From Anatilimnocola aggregata (GTDB lineage Bacteria > Planctomycetota > Planctomycetia > Pirellulales > Pirellulaceae): a stretch of DNA of 64,000 nt. Under the pieces are notes generated by a model that did no database searches, was not told where the DNA came from, and worked only from the letters and a program-made list of their open reading frames with translations. Below, piece by piece: positions 35,456 through 44,211 of the stretch; within the stretch, counting starts at the first letter, position 1, and the number at the start of each line of letters is the position of its first letter. A program made the translations under genes and the position numbers. The stretch covers positions 2,976,001 to 3,040,000 of the forward strand of contig NZ_CP036274.1 of the NCBI RefSeq assembly GCF_007747655.1. Direction: 5' to 3'.

Positions 35456-36436
35456 ATGCTCGCACGCTCTGCCGTTTGCCTGTTGATGACTACTCTCGTT
35501 CTGGGCACGCTGTCAGCTGCCGAACCGGTACTGGTGAAGATCGGCAGTCCCATAGGCGGACACATTCACCCGGCCATTTGCCGCACGAAAAAGGGGACGC
35601 TGATCGTCACCTTCGGACAGGTAAATCATCGCGACCTGCGCATCAGCCGTTCAACCGACGCGGGTAAGACCTGGTCGGAGCCGGCGGCCTTTGCGCATAC
35701 CGTCAAAAAGAGTTATTACCCTGGCTCGCTCACAACCCTGGCGGACGGTCGAATCGTTCACTGCTGGAATCGTTGGAGCACGGACACTAACGAACAAGAG
35801 CCACGCAGCGTGCTCTATTCGGTATCGAGCGACGATGGTCTGACGTGGGCAGAACCACAGGCGTTACCTCGCGACGAAAAACTTCGCAGCGTGATCCGGC
35901 ATCCCTTGGTCGAATTAAGTGCGGATAGCTGGCTCTTCTCGCTCGACGACCGCACACTGGTTTTTCACCCTTCTACATCCACGGACGAATCTTTTGGCGA
36001 TGGTCGCGTACACGGGCTGACTCCCATCGTCCGCACGCCGCAGGGAACTTTCATCAGTGGCGCGGGACTGCGGAGTACCGATAAGGGCAAGACTTGGAGC
36101 AAAATCGAAAAGTTCCCCGATCTCAAGACACAAGGTTGGCGGCACGAACTCGTCTGCCTATCGAATGGCTGGCTCCTTGCTTCGGAGATTCTTGGTCCCG
36201 GCTTCGGCGGCGAGCGGATTCGCTATGTGATTTCAACCAATGACGGCCTGACTTGGGACCAGACGTACGAGTATTACAATCCGGGCCGCGCTATTGGCGG
36301 CCGTGCTTGCCCACGCACCGTCGAACTTAACGACGAAACGATTGGCGTTGTGTTTTATGATGTTGATGCCAAGGAGAAGGAAGGACGCGGGCTGTTCTTC
36401 CTGACGATTCCACTCGCGAAGCTTGCGAGTAACTGA
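35456..36436 (+). CDS. Secreted sialidase-like BNR/Asp-box protein
   Basis: A 326-residue protein with a signal peptide (about 1-22). It has four Asp-box repeats (S-x-D-x-G-x-T-W): SRSTDAGKTW, SSDDGLTW, RSTDKGKTW and STNDGLTW, marking a six-bladed beta-propeller of the sialidase (neuraminidase) superfamily. Arg/Glu-type active-site residues of true sialidases cannot be assigned with confidence, so it may be an exo-glycosidase or only a propeller. A strong GGAGTAAGGAAC ribosome site precedes the ATG. It is followed within 35 bases by a kelch-type propeller gene, likely one operon for a secreted glycan-related function. Confidence 0.85.
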   Translation: MLARSAVCLLMTTLVLGTLSAAEPVLVKIGSPIGGHIHPAICRTKKGTLIVTFGQVNHRDLRISRSTDAGKTWSEPAAFAHTVKKSYYPGSLTTLADGRIVHCWNRWSTDTNEQEPRSVLYSVSSDDGLTWAEPQALPRDEKLRSVIRHPLVELSADSWLFSLDDRTLVFHPSTSTDESFGDGRVHGLTPIVRTPQGTFISGAGLRSTDKGKTWSKIEKFPDLKTQGWRHELVCLSNGWLLASEILGPGFGGERIRYVISTNDGLTWDQTYEYYNPGRAIGGRACPRTVELNDETIGVVFYDVDAKEKEGRGLFFLTIPLAKLASN

Positions 36437-36470
36437 TATCTCACCAATGTGCCCTCCACTGAGTTGAACC

Positions 36471-38831
36471 ATGTTGCACCGAGCCTGTTCGTGTTTGCTG
36501 GCGATTGCCTGGCTGCTCGCGGTCGTTAGAGGCCCCGCTTTAGTCGCGCAAGATCAAGCTTCTGCGTTACCGCCGAATCAGTGGCAAGAGATTGTGGCGG
36601 GCGGAGTGGGACCGCGTGTTTCGCCTGCGCTCGTCTGGTCGGCAGCAAGGCAGCGATTTGTGATGGTTGGTGGCACCATTTCGCATGCCCACAAACCTCC
36701 GTTTCCCTATGATGTCCTGTCGCTGAATCTTGCGACCAAGACCTGGGAGAATGAATTGCCTCCGGGTGGCGAGAAGTGGGGGCCGCTAACGGGTGCGGTG
36801 CAGCCGCCCAAGTTCAAGTCGCCCTACTTCGAGATGCTCGATAGCGAGCAAAATGTCCGTCCTTGGCAACGGCACGCGAAGATGTGGTATCAGGGCCAGC
36901 TTGCGCCGTGGGATGGCAATCTTTATTCACTCTTATGTGGGCGAACGGTGGCCTACCATATCGAAAGTCGGCAATGGCGCAATCTTGAGCCTGCGAATGC
37001 TCCGCTGCCGCTGACGAAAAGCGAGAAAGAAGGGCTCAACTGGTCGGCGCTCGGACTCGATCCATTGAATCAGGAACTGGTGCTGTTCGGCGGTGGCGGG
37101 TTGGCTACATCGCGCGGCGATGCGGGAACGTGGGTTTACTCGACGAAGAAGAACGAATGGCGGCAACTCGATTTGAAAGTGCAGCCGCCACCGCGCGCAC
37201 TGTCTCCACTGGTCTACGATCCCCAGTCCAAGCAACTCGTACTCTTCGGCGGCGATGGTCTCGACACGCTCTATGGCGATACTTGGACTTACGACTGCGC
37301 TACGCGTACCTGGCACGAGCGTAAACCGGTTGTCGCTCCCGCGCCGCGCTTGGGGCATGCACTTGTCTCCTTGCCCAAAAGCGGCAAACTGGCCCTCGTC
37401 GGTGGAGTTGGGTACACGTCGTCGACGGCCTATCAGGCACTGCTCTACAAGCCGCTGCCGCTGGAAATCTGGACATACGATGTCAGTCTGAATGCGTGGT
37501 CGCTGGTGAAACGATTGGAAGAGAAAGGCCCCACTCATTTTTCGGTCGATGCCGCTGTGGCTGCCGTCGATGACCAGGATCGACTCCTCTGGTGGGGGCC
37601 GAAGACGACCGGCAACCGTTATGAGAACGATTCGCGCACCTGGCTGATTCAACTCGATGTCAGCCATTCTGATGCTGCGGCGACAGCTAAATTTGGCGTA
37701 CCCGCGGGGACGGTGGTTCAACGCGACGAGTCGCACGATCCAGCCTGGTACGCTGCTGATGTACCAACTCCAAACCTCTCGGAGCAAGTACGGTTCTATG
37801 AGGAGTTGCCGACCAATCGCTGGACAGCAGTTGCCGCGCCCAAGTGGCCGATGAATCGCCAAGGGGGCGGTTGGAGCACCGTGGCCTACGACACCAGTCG
37901 CCAGCAGTTTTTGCATCTTGGCGGTGGTCACAGTTCTTACTTTGGCAACGATGTGGCCCACTTCGATACGCGCGCCGCGCGCTGGAGCATCAGCTATCGG
38001 CCGCAGTTCGCTCTTGATTTCAATTACGATTTATCGGGACCTGGCCCCTGGGCATTTAACGGCGGCCCGTGGGGCAATCACAACTATCATGCTTACAACT
38101 ATGACCCAGTTCGCGACCGGCTCATCTTTATCCGTAACGAGTACACGCATGTGTACGACCCCGAGCGCAGGGTTTGGCCCCATGAGGAATTGTTGCGCAA
38201 CAATCCCTTTGCCGGCAGCAAATACACCAGCTACCTCGTTACGACGCCGGCCGGGGTAGTGATCTGGACGAATCGCAAGGAGAGTCAGTTTGCCAGTGGC
38301 GTATGGAAGCTCAGCAAGGATGGCTGGAACGAATTGGCGACCACGGGAGATTCGCTACCGTTGCCACAAACCGATGGCAGCACCCTCACGTTCGATTCGG
38401 AGCGAAACCGCTTGCTATTGACCACCACCTTGGGTGAAAAAGGAATTGTTCACTCGGGCCAGGTCTGGTCGTGCGATTTGCGCAGCGGTGAAGTCCGCAA
38501 GCTCGACCCCGCGGGGCGCGAGGCGATCACTTCAAAGCGCTTTGCCCGTGAGTCGGTCTTTTTGCCCAAACGCGACGCGGTACTGTTCGGGCATCATCTT
38601 GGCGAACAGAACCGGCTTGCAATTTACGATGTTGCCAACAATCGCTGGTGCGTTGCCCACGTTCCTGGCAGCGAGTTCTTTTACCGTCCGGAAGCGGGGA
38701 GCAGTGTGGACCTGGGGTTGCAATACGATACGGCTCGCGATCTCGTCTGGGGCGTCATGTGCAAGCTGCATCCCGGCGCGGTGCAAGTAATGCGAGTCAG
38801 TGACGAGTTGAAACTCACCCCGTTACCTTAA
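36471..38831 (+). CDS. Secreted kelch-repeat beta-propeller protein
   Basis: A 786-residue protein with a signal peptide (about 1-27). Kelch-type repeats carry the paired Gly and the Tyr/Trp spacing: VLFGGGGLATSRGDAGTW, LVLFGGDGLDTLYGDTW, LALVGGVGYTSSTAY and FLHLGGGHSSYFGNDVAHFD, consistent with one or two beta-propellers. No catalytic domain was recognised; galactose-oxidase-like enzymes share this fold, but the Cys-Tyr copper site is not evident. The stop overlaps, by 9 bases on the opposite strand, the end of the convergent DUF202 gene. It probably acts outside the cell together with the preceding BNR protein. Confidence 0.85.
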   Translation: MLHRACSCLLAIAWLLAVVRGPALVAQDQASALPPNQWQEIVAGGVGPRVSPALVWSAARQRFVMVGGTISHAHKPPFPYDVLSLNLATKTWENELPPGGEKWGPLTGAVQPPKFKSPYFEMLDSEQNVRPWQRHAKMWYQGQLAPWDGNLYSLLCGRTVAYHIESRQWRNLEPANAPLPLTKSEKEGLNWSALGLDPLNQELVLFGGGGLATSRGDAGTWVYSTKKNEWRQLDLKVQPPPRALSPLVYDPQSKQLVLFGGDGLDTLYGDTWTYDCATRTWHERKPVVAPAPRLGHALVSLPKSGKLALVGGVGYTSSTAYQALLYKPLPLEIWTYDVSLNAWSLVKRLEEKGPTHFSVDAAVAAVDDQDRLLWWGPKTTGNRYENDSRTWLIQLDVSHSDAAATAKFGVPAGTVVQRDESHDPAWYAADVPTPNLSEQVRFYEELPTNRWTAVAAPKWPMNRQGGGWSTVAYDTSRQQFLHLGGGHSSYFGNDVAHFDTRAARWSISYRPQFALDFNYDLSGPGPWAFNGGPWGNHNYHAYNYDPVRDRLIFIRNEYTHVYDPERRVWPHEELLRNNPFAGSKYTSYLVTTPAGVVIWTNRKESQFASGVWKLSKDGWNELATTGDSLPLPQTDGSTLTFDSERNRLLLTTTLGEKGIVHSGQVWSCDLRSGEVRKLDPAGREAITSKRFARESVFLPKRDAVLFGHHLGEQNRLAIYDVANNRWCVAHVPGSEFFYRPEAGSSVDLGLQYDTARDLVWGVMCKLHPGAVQVMRVSDELKLTPLP

Positions 38832-39215
38832 CAAAACGGGCAAGGGGTACGCGCTGCAGAACAGATACACCGCCAAGGCGATGCCTAACACGGCGACTAA
38901 TGAAGCCATCCACACGCTGAAGTTCATCCAGTAGCGGTTGGGCTGCTGGTCGGCCGGGAGTTCGCTGCAGAAGCGAACTTGCTGGCAGGCTGCAATTCCG
39001 ATCATCGCAGTACCAAGCAGCACGAATGCAATGCCGATCAGTGACGAGAAAACCGGCGGCGAATGATCGACGTTGGGTTGACGAATCAGCTTGAGAAACA
39101 GCCCGAAGCGGGCGACGAGAAAGCCGACGCCAATCACGGCCAGGCCAGTGCGCAGCCAGGCAAGCAAGGTGCGCTCGGCAGCAAAGAAGACGCGGGGATC
39201 GTTTTCGGCGGGCAC
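38823..39215 (-). CDS. DUF202 (YidH-type) inner membrane protein
   Basis: A 130-residue protein of the DUF202 family. The signature FFAAERTLLAWLRTGLAVIGVGFLVARFG near the N-terminus leads into the first transmembrane helix; two further helices lie at about 56-77 and 100-122. The function of the family is unknown. The gene overlaps the kelch-type gene by 9 bases at their 3' ends. It follows the HMA-like gene by 13 bases and is probably the last gene of that minus-strand operon. Confidence 0.88.
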   Translation of the reverse strand: MPAENDPRVFFAAERTLLAWLRTGLAVIGVGFLVARFGLFLKLIRQPNVDHSPPVFSSLIGIAFVLLGTAMIGIAACQQVRFCSELPADQQPNRYWMNFSVWMASLVAVLGIALAVYLFCSAYPLPVLLR

Positions 39216-39228
39216 GGGGACTTTCGAG

Positions 39229-39807
39229 TTAAGGGGTGGTTTCCAAGGGCTTTTTCAATTCCACGCGGGCCTTGACCAGCGCCGCTTCAAGCGCGGCGCG
39301 GTCGGTTTTCGCCGGATCGAACCTCGCTGTAACGAGTCCCGTTTTGAAGCTGGCGGTTGCTCGTTCCACGCCATCGACCTTGGCAACACTTTCGTATGCA
39401 GCCAGCGCACAGCCTTTGCAGTCGAGGCCCACGACGGAAATGTCGACGTTTTGCAGCTTGTCTTTTGCCAGTCCGCTGAGCGGTTTCGCCCCAAAGGTGC
39501 CGCGCGAGTTGGTGCGGATGGCGTTATCGATCCGTTCCGGAATCTTATCGGGCTTGGCTTTATCGAATGCCTTGTTGGGCTCGTACTCAAACACCGCTTC
39601 GGCCTGAAGATAGTCGACGCTCACGAGCGCCACATCGGGAATGAGCATCATCAGTTCGCGAAGGTCCGCTTCGCGATCCGGCGCAAACAGTCCGGTAACA
39701 CGCAAGGTTAATTGCGCGCGCTCGACGGGCACGTCGTCGGCAGCCTGCAGCGCAGCGGCGGACAGGCAGGTAACGGCAACAGTGATTAACAGTATAAAGC
39801 AACGCAT
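39229..39807 (-). CDS. Secreted protein with heavy-metal-associated (HMA)-like domain
   Basis: A 192-residue protein with a signal peptide (about 1-22). The first half (about 30-100) is beta/alpha (LTLRVTGLF, LMMLIPDVALVSVDYLQAEAVF) like a degenerate HMA ferredoxin fold without Cys. The second half has a proper HMA pattern, ISVVGLDCKGCALAAYESVAKVDGV, with the metal-ligand CxxC, followed by strands and a last helix. It probably binds copper or a similar metal in the periplasm. It follows the DUF1592 gene by 5 bases and precedes DUF202, one operon; a link between a metal carrier and the cytochrome proteins is plausible but inferred. Confidence 0.78.
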   Translation of the reverse strand: MRCFILLITVAVTCLSAAALQAADDVPVERAQLTLRVTGLFAPDREADLRELMMLIPDVALVSVDYLQAEAVFEYEPNKAFDKAKPDKIPERIDNAIRTNSRGTFGAKPLSGLAKDKLQNVDISVVGLDCKGCALAAYESVAKVDGVERATASFKTGLVTARFDPAKTDRAALEAALVKARVELKKPLETTP

Positions 39808-39812
39808 GTGAA

Positions 39813-42437
39813 CTACTTTGTTTGAAACAATTCGCTTTGCACCAGTTCGTGAATCAAGGTGCGAATCCCACCGCCACGCTGTTCGGTGCTCGCCACAATC
39901 TTCGCCAGAGCTTCGCGATCGCCGAAGTTGAGATCGCGGCCCGTGGAATAAATGGCGAACTGGCGAGCCATGTTTTGGAGGAGCAATGGCGTATCGGCGG
40001 CCAATAGCGCCTGATATTCGCGAATATCTCGGAATTGACGTTCATCCAGCAAGATACCTGCACTATCGACGGGCGGACCTAGTTTGAAACTGATGCCGAT
40101 GAACGGATCGATCGAACCGCGCGGCGCGGGGTCCCCTTCGCCAATCGAACGATAGCGATTGCGAAAACCGCCGATCACGTCGAATGATTCGAGCGCGAAA
40201 CCGGGAGGGTCCATCTTGGCATGGCACGATGCGCAGGCAACATCGGCCCGGTGCTTATCGAGTTGATCGCGAATGGTGCTCGCGCCGCGCACATCGGGCT
40301 CAATGGCCGGGATGTTCGGCGGTGGCGGTTCCGGGGGCTGACCAAGGATGCGATCCATGACAAAGGCTCCGCGCGGCACGGGGGAGGTGGTCGTCCCATT
40401 GGCGGTGATCTTCAGAATCGCAGCTTGTGTGAGAAAGCTGCCGCGGGGTGAATCGGCCGGCAACGCGACGCGGCGAACTCGCGGCCCACTGACACCTTCA
40501 ATGCCATAGTGCTTGGCCAGTTTCTCGTTGAGCATGGCGAAGTCGGATTTCACGAGATATGTGGCCGAAAGATCTTTCTCGACCAGTTCGCGGAAGTAAG
40601 CCCGCGTTTCTGCAATCATCGAGTCCTGCAAATAGGGACTGAACTCGGGATACAACTTCTTATCGGGATCGTTCGCGGCGATGGCTCGCAACTTCAGCCA
40701 TTGGCCCAGAAAATCCTCAACAAACCGCTCCGACTTCTTGTCCTTCAGCAGGCGTTCAACCTCCAGCTTAAGCACTTCGGGTTTGTGCAAGTCATTCGCA
40801 GCGGCCAGCGTGGTCAGGTGTTGGTCAGGCAGCGAATTCCAGAAGAAGTACGACAGCCGGCAAGCAAGCGCGTGATCGTCGAGCTTGCCAGCTGGTTCGA
40901 TGTGGTAGAGAAAATCGGGCGAGCAAAGTGCCGCGCGATAGGCCCAACGCATGGCTACTTCGAAACAGTCGCCCGCTTGCAAGCGTTCGTCGACTTTGGT
41001 GACATAGGCTTGCCGCAGTTCGGCATCGACCGGCCGACGAAACGCGCGAGGTAAAAACGTGGCCAGCAATCGATCGGCGTCGACGAGCGGTTGGTTACTC
41101 TGGACGGTCCAGATGCCGACAACTGGATCGGGTCGGTTGGTGACGCGGATGATCTCTTGCTTGAGCGGTTTTCGATTCGGCTTGCGCACATTGGGATGAT
41201 CGGCCGGCTTGAACTCGGTAAGTGGTAAATCGCCAAACAGCCAGCGGTGAGCGCGCGGCGGCCAGACGTCATATAGCGGGCCTTCTACTTCCAGCCAATC
41301 GACGGCGATGCCCGGTCCAGTGAAGGCCATTGCCCGTCCCTTGCGGTTATAGTTCACCGCCGGAGCAAGCGAAGCGGCATTGAAGCCGATCGTCTCTTTG
41401 TAGTTGAACCAATGGACAAACTCGTGCACTTGTGATTCGAGCGAAGGAGCATCGTAGTAACCGAGCACATAGCTGGGGTGACCACCGTGCCGGCCATTTC
41501 CACTTAACTGCACGGCCGAGAGGCGGGCTGCTTCCACACCGCGATTCGGCACGACCTTCCCTTTGTCCCAACCAAAGCTGAAGAATGAAGCGCGAATGCG
41601 GTAGTTGGCCGGATAGATGGCGGCGAATTCGAGGAAGTAGGGATTGAACGATTCGTCTTCGTGGCGAAACACGCCCGTGCTGCTATCGCGATTGAACGAA
41701 CCGATCCGCTCGTGGGCTCCCTGGTCGATGTGACCCTGCTCGCCAGCTGGCGGATATTCTGGATCGGGCTGTTTGTTCTTCAGCAGCACCGCATCGCCGT
41801 TGTTCAAAATGTGCCCTACATGGCTGGCCAGCGAAATTCGCTGCTTCTGAACCTTCGGTGGTTCGGGCTGCGTGGCAATCGCCATGTCGAGCACGTGGTC
41901 TGCCGCTTCGACGTACTTGGCCATGTTCACGTGCGAAATATCGAGCGCATCGCTGTTTTTATCGAAGCCGTGCGCCGAACCATCGGCTGGCAGACTGCCA
42001 TGCAGGGCAATGCCCGGCATCTCGAACAGGTCGCGCATCGTATTTTCGTATTCCGCGCGCGTCAGGCGTCGTACGCCGGTGCGGACTTCCTCTTTATGCT
42101 TCTCTTTTTCCGCTGCGAGGAGCCTGCTGCGCAGTGATCTCGTAACTGCGGCTACGTCTTCTGGCTTTGGTCGAGACTCCTTCTTGGGTGGCATTTCTCC
42201 CGAAGCGATCCGGTCGTGGATCTTCACCCAACGGGCAAAATTGTCTCGGTTGGTGAAGTCTTGCTTAAAAGACGATAGATCAAGCCCGCCTTCTTTTGTG
42301 TCTGCATCGTGGCAGGTGAGGCAGTGAGCCTGGAAGAACGCAGTAGTAGATTCGGCCGCGTTCGCGCTTGCCAGAAGGAGAGACAAGGTGACAAGGTGAG
42401 GGGGTGACAAAGTGATGAAGCGGGAAAAAAAGTACAT
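39813..42437 (-). CDS. DUF1592 (DUF1587/1588/1585) planctomycete cytochrome-type protein
   Basis: An 874-residue secreted protein. The haem motif CLTCHD lies near residue 40, followed by DUF1587 (VRRLTRAEYENTMRDLFEM), DUF1592 (LSYFFWNSLPDQHLT, DFLGQWLKL), DUF1588 (GSFLTQAAILKITANGTTTS, a CASCHAKMDPPGFALE haem-type motif) and DUF1585 (QFAIYSTGRDLNFGDREAL). Its usual partner is a DUF1552 protein; here the two are separated by a four-helix-bundle gene. The signal peptide is odd: residues about 8-17 ([10 protein letters not shown]) are encoded by a dispersed 29-base repeat. The substrate is unknown. Confidence 0.92.
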   Translation of the reverse strand: MYFFSRFITLSPPHLVTLSLLLASANAAESTTAFFQAHCLTCHDADTKEGGLDLSSFKQDFTNRDNFARWVKIHDRIASGEMPPKKESRPKPEDVAAVTRSLRSRLLAAEKEKHKEEVRTGVRRLTRAEYENTMRDLFEMPGIALHGSLPADGSAHGFDKNSDALDISHVNMAKYVEAADHVLDMAIATQPEPPKVQKQRISLASHVGHILNNGDAVLLKNKQPDPEYPPAGEQGHIDQGAHERIGSFNRDSSTGVFRHEDESFNPYFLEFAAIYPANYRIRASFFSFGWDKGKVVPNRGVEAARLSAVQLSGNGRHGGHPSYVLGYYDAPSLESQVHEFVHWFNYKETIGFNAASLAPAVNYNRKGRAMAFTGPGIAVDWLEVEGPLYDVWPPRAHRWLFGDLPLTEFKPADHPNVRKPNRKPLKQEIIRVTNRPDPVVGIWTVQSNQPLVDADRLLATFLPRAFRRPVDAELRQAYVTKVDERLQAGDCFEVAMRWAYRAALCSPDFLYHIEPAGKLDDHALACRLSYFFWNSLPDQHLTTLAAANDLHKPEVLKLEVERLLKDKKSERFVEDFLGQWLKLRAIAANDPDKKLYPEFSPYLQDSMIAETRAYFRELVEKDLSATYLVKSDFAMLNEKLAKHYGIEGVSGPRVRRVALPADSPRGSFLTQAAILKITANGTTTSPVPRGAFVMDRILGQPPEPPPPNIPAIEPDVRGASTIRDQLDKHRADVACASCHAKMDPPGFALESFDVIGGFRNRYRSIGEGDPAPRGSIDPFIGISFKLGPPVDSAGILLDERQFRDIREYQALLAADTPLLLQNMARQFAIYSTGRDLNFGDREALAKIVASTEQRGGGIRTLIHELVQSELFQTK
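42387..42415 (+). repeat. 29-base dispersed repeat, copy 1 (inside DUF1592 signal peptide)
   Basis: GGTGACAAGGTGAGGGGGTG at the start and ACAAAGTGA at the end. It is an inverted relative of copy 2 (26 of 29 positions) on the other side of the four-helix gene, and close to copy 3. It lies wholly within the first 17 codons of the DUF1592 gene. Confidence 0.8.
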
Positions 42438-42446
42438 GAGGGTTGG

Positions 42447-42857
42447 CTAGTCGTTTGGCTGGCGAATGATCCAAGTATCGGAGTGGTGGATCATGCCAAC
42501 GAGCGTGGAAATAATCTGGTCGTATGATTGGTAAAAACTGGTGGCGGTATCACGATCGAGGTATCGACATTTCACCGCGAATTCAATCCAGACTTGGGTT
42601 TCTGTTGCTTCTGTCTCGGCGTCGGACAACTTGGCAATGAAATGGGCCTCGTATCGGCGTTTGCGCCATGCTTCAGCGAGATTCGCACACACGCTGCGTG
42701 ACGACCGTCGTAACTGGTCAGTGAGTGAGTATCGCTCTTCTTTCGGAAAACCCTGCGACAATTCAAACAGTTTCATCGCCACGTCCATCGCTTGGCGATA
42801 AACATCCAAGTCATAGTGATTCCGAATTTTCGCGCGCGGTGAATGCTCGTCTGTCAC
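42447..42857 (-). CDS. Four-helix bundle protein (23S rRNA intervening-sequence family)
   Basis: A 136-residue protein of the S23/IVP-type four-helix-bundle family: LDVYRQAMDVAMKLFEL, FPKEERYSLTDQLRRSSRSV, NLAEAWRK and the final IISTLVGMIHHSD. First known from insertions in 23S rRNA genes, relatives include the Avd protein of diversity-generating retroelements; the function of free-standing copies is unsettled. The start is GTG (42855-42857) inside repeat copy 2, and the gene ends 32 bases from repeat copy 1. It splits the customary DUF1552-DUF1592 pair. I infer that it arrived as part of a small mobile unit. Confidence 0.85.
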   Translation of the reverse strand: MTDEHSPRAKIRNHYDLDVYRQAMDVAMKLFELSQGFPKEERYSLTDQLRRSSRSVCANLAEAWRKRRYEAHFIAKLSDAETEATETQVWIEFAVKCRYLDRDTATSFYQSYDQIISTLVGMIHHSDTWIIRQPND

Positions 42858-42882
42858 CTTATCACCCCCTCACCTTATCACC
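42854..42882 (-). repeat. 29-base dispersed repeat, copy 2 (spans a start codon and a stop codon)
   Basis: On the minus strand it begins GGTGATAAGGTGAGGGGGTG and ends in ATAAGGTGA. It carries the TGA stop of the DUF1552 gene (42878-42880) and the GTG start of the four-helix gene (42855-42857). It is inverted relative to copies 1 and 3. Confidence 0.8.
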
Positions 42883-44116
42883 CTTGCATCTCCAGGCCGC
42901 GCATGGTCCCCTTGGAGGTCGAGAACTCAGAGGTTTCTACGCCCAGACGCTGGAGCATGCTGAGGTAGAGGTTGCTAAGCGGGTAGTTGTTCTTCTGATC
43001 GAATGCCAAGTGCTGGCCGTGCTTGAAGCCGCCGCCAGCGAGCAGGACGGGCAGGTTGACGTTCGAGTGGGAGTTGGCGCTGCCCATACAAGTTCCGTAG
43101 AGGATCATACTGCGGTCGAGTAAGGATTCGCCTTCTTCGTTGGTCTCGGCCAGGCTAGTAAGGAACTGGTTGAGGACAGCGAATTGCCCTTCTTCTTTGC
43201 TACGGAGTTCGGCGATTACTTCGGGGCGATTGCCGTGGTGGGTGATGTTGTGAATTACGACGGTATCGATGAACAGCGAGACCAGTCGCGACGAATCAGT
43301 CTCGATGGCGAGCTTGATGACGTCGAACATTAGCTTCGTCCGGGCCACGAATTCCTTTTGGTCTTCGATATCTTCGGGCGCTGGCACGCTCACTTGCGGC
43401 TTCGGTTTGTATTCCCAGGCTTCACTGTTGTGCAGTCGCTGTTCGAGTTCGCGAACCGAGGACAAATATTGATCCATCCGTTGCTGGTCGGACTTCGACA
43501 AGCTGCGATTGAGCCGCTTGGATTGGTCGCCGACGAAGTCGAGCATGCTCCGACCCTGCTTGAGCGCTTCGACGTTGGCCGCCACTTCGTCGGCCTTGCC
43601 TTGGACAAACAGCTTCGTGAAGACCTTCTTCGGGCTTCGTTCGGCCGAGATGGGGGCTCCGCTGCGGGTAAAACTCAGCGTGCTGCCCTCATTGCTGTTG
43701 GCCAGGACCAGCGATGGATAACGCGTGCGATTGCCGATGTGTTCGGCAGCGAATTGATCGAGCGAAACCCAGTTGCGAAAGCCGCCGCGCTCGGGATGCG
43801 GCGTGCCGGTGAGAAAGCATTTCTCAGCTGCATGCGCGCCGGTGACTCCCGGCAAACTGACGCCGGAGAAAATGGTCATGTTCTTCCGATGCGCGGCCAA
43901 CTTTTCGAGATATGGTGTGAGCGTGTAATCGCGGCCCGCCTGCTCGGGAAAGAAGAACTGCGGCAAAATGCCCATGTTCGTTTCGATGGCTACCATGCGC
44001 CGGGGCACTTCCTTTTTCTCAGCACTAAATGCCGGACGCATGGCATCCAAGAAGGGGAGCGCCATAGCGACGCCCGTGCCACGCAAAAATGCACGACGAT
44101 CGAGTTGTTTGGGCAT
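42878..44116 (-). CDS. DUF1552 domain-containing protein (Tat-exported)
   Basis: A 412-residue DUF1552 protein with a Tat signal (LDRRAFLRGTGVAMALPFLDAM). Family features: GRDYTLTPYLEKLAAHRKNMTIFSG split over conserved blocks, AEKCFLTGTPH, a DQFAAEHIG segment and, near the end, MILYGTCMGSANSHSNVNLPVLLAGGG. Like DUF1501 it is thought to have a phosphatase/sulfatase-like fold and to work beside a DUF1592 cytochrome. I chose the ATG at 44116 because it starts the Tat signal; the frame stays open about 100 bases upstream through a palindromic repeat. Its stop lies in repeat copy 2. Confidence 0.9.
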   Translation of the reverse strand: MPKQLDRRAFLRGTGVAMALPFLDAMRPAFSAEKKEVPRRMVAIETNMGILPQFFFPEQAGRDYTLTPYLEKLAAHRKNMTIFSGVSLPGVTGAHAAEKCFLTGTPHPERGGFRNWVSLDQFAAEHIGNRTRYPSLVLANSNEGSTLSFTRSGAPISAERSPKKVFTKLFVQGKADEVAANVEALKQGRSMLDFVGDQSKRLNRSLSKSDQQRMDQYLSSVRELEQRLHNSEAWEYKPKPQVSVPAPEDIEDQKEFVARTKLMFDVIKLAIETDSSRLVSLFIDTVVIHNITHHGNRPEVIAELRSKEEGQFAVLNQFLTSLAETNEEGESLLDRSMILYGTCMGSANSHSNVNLPVLLAGGGFKHGQHLAFDQKNNYPLSNLYLSMLQRLGVETSEFSTSKGTMRGLEMQG

Positions 44117-44156
44117 GTTGGTCTCTCGTTTGGTTTCTTTGGGCCCTGGTCGTATG

Positions 44157-44190
44157 GCTCCCTCACCCCGGAGTACCGAGGAGAGGGAGC
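44157..44190. repeat. Dispersed palindromic repeat, copy B (CCGGAGTACCGAGG core)
   Basis: Outer arms GCTCCCTC (44157-44164) and GAGGGAGC (44183-44190) enclose the inner stem CGG-AGTA-CCG. Its core matches copy A at 32-52 (20 of 21). It sits between the DUF1501 and DUF1552 genes. Confidence 0.6.
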
Positions 44191-44211
44191 AGGTTCTTAC
44201 GAACCAAAATC

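Noticed and set aside
42447-42857. Diversity-generating retroelement accessory protein (Avd)
   Set aside because: No reverse transcriptase and no template/variable repeat pair is seen nearby; the gene is called by the wider four-helix family.
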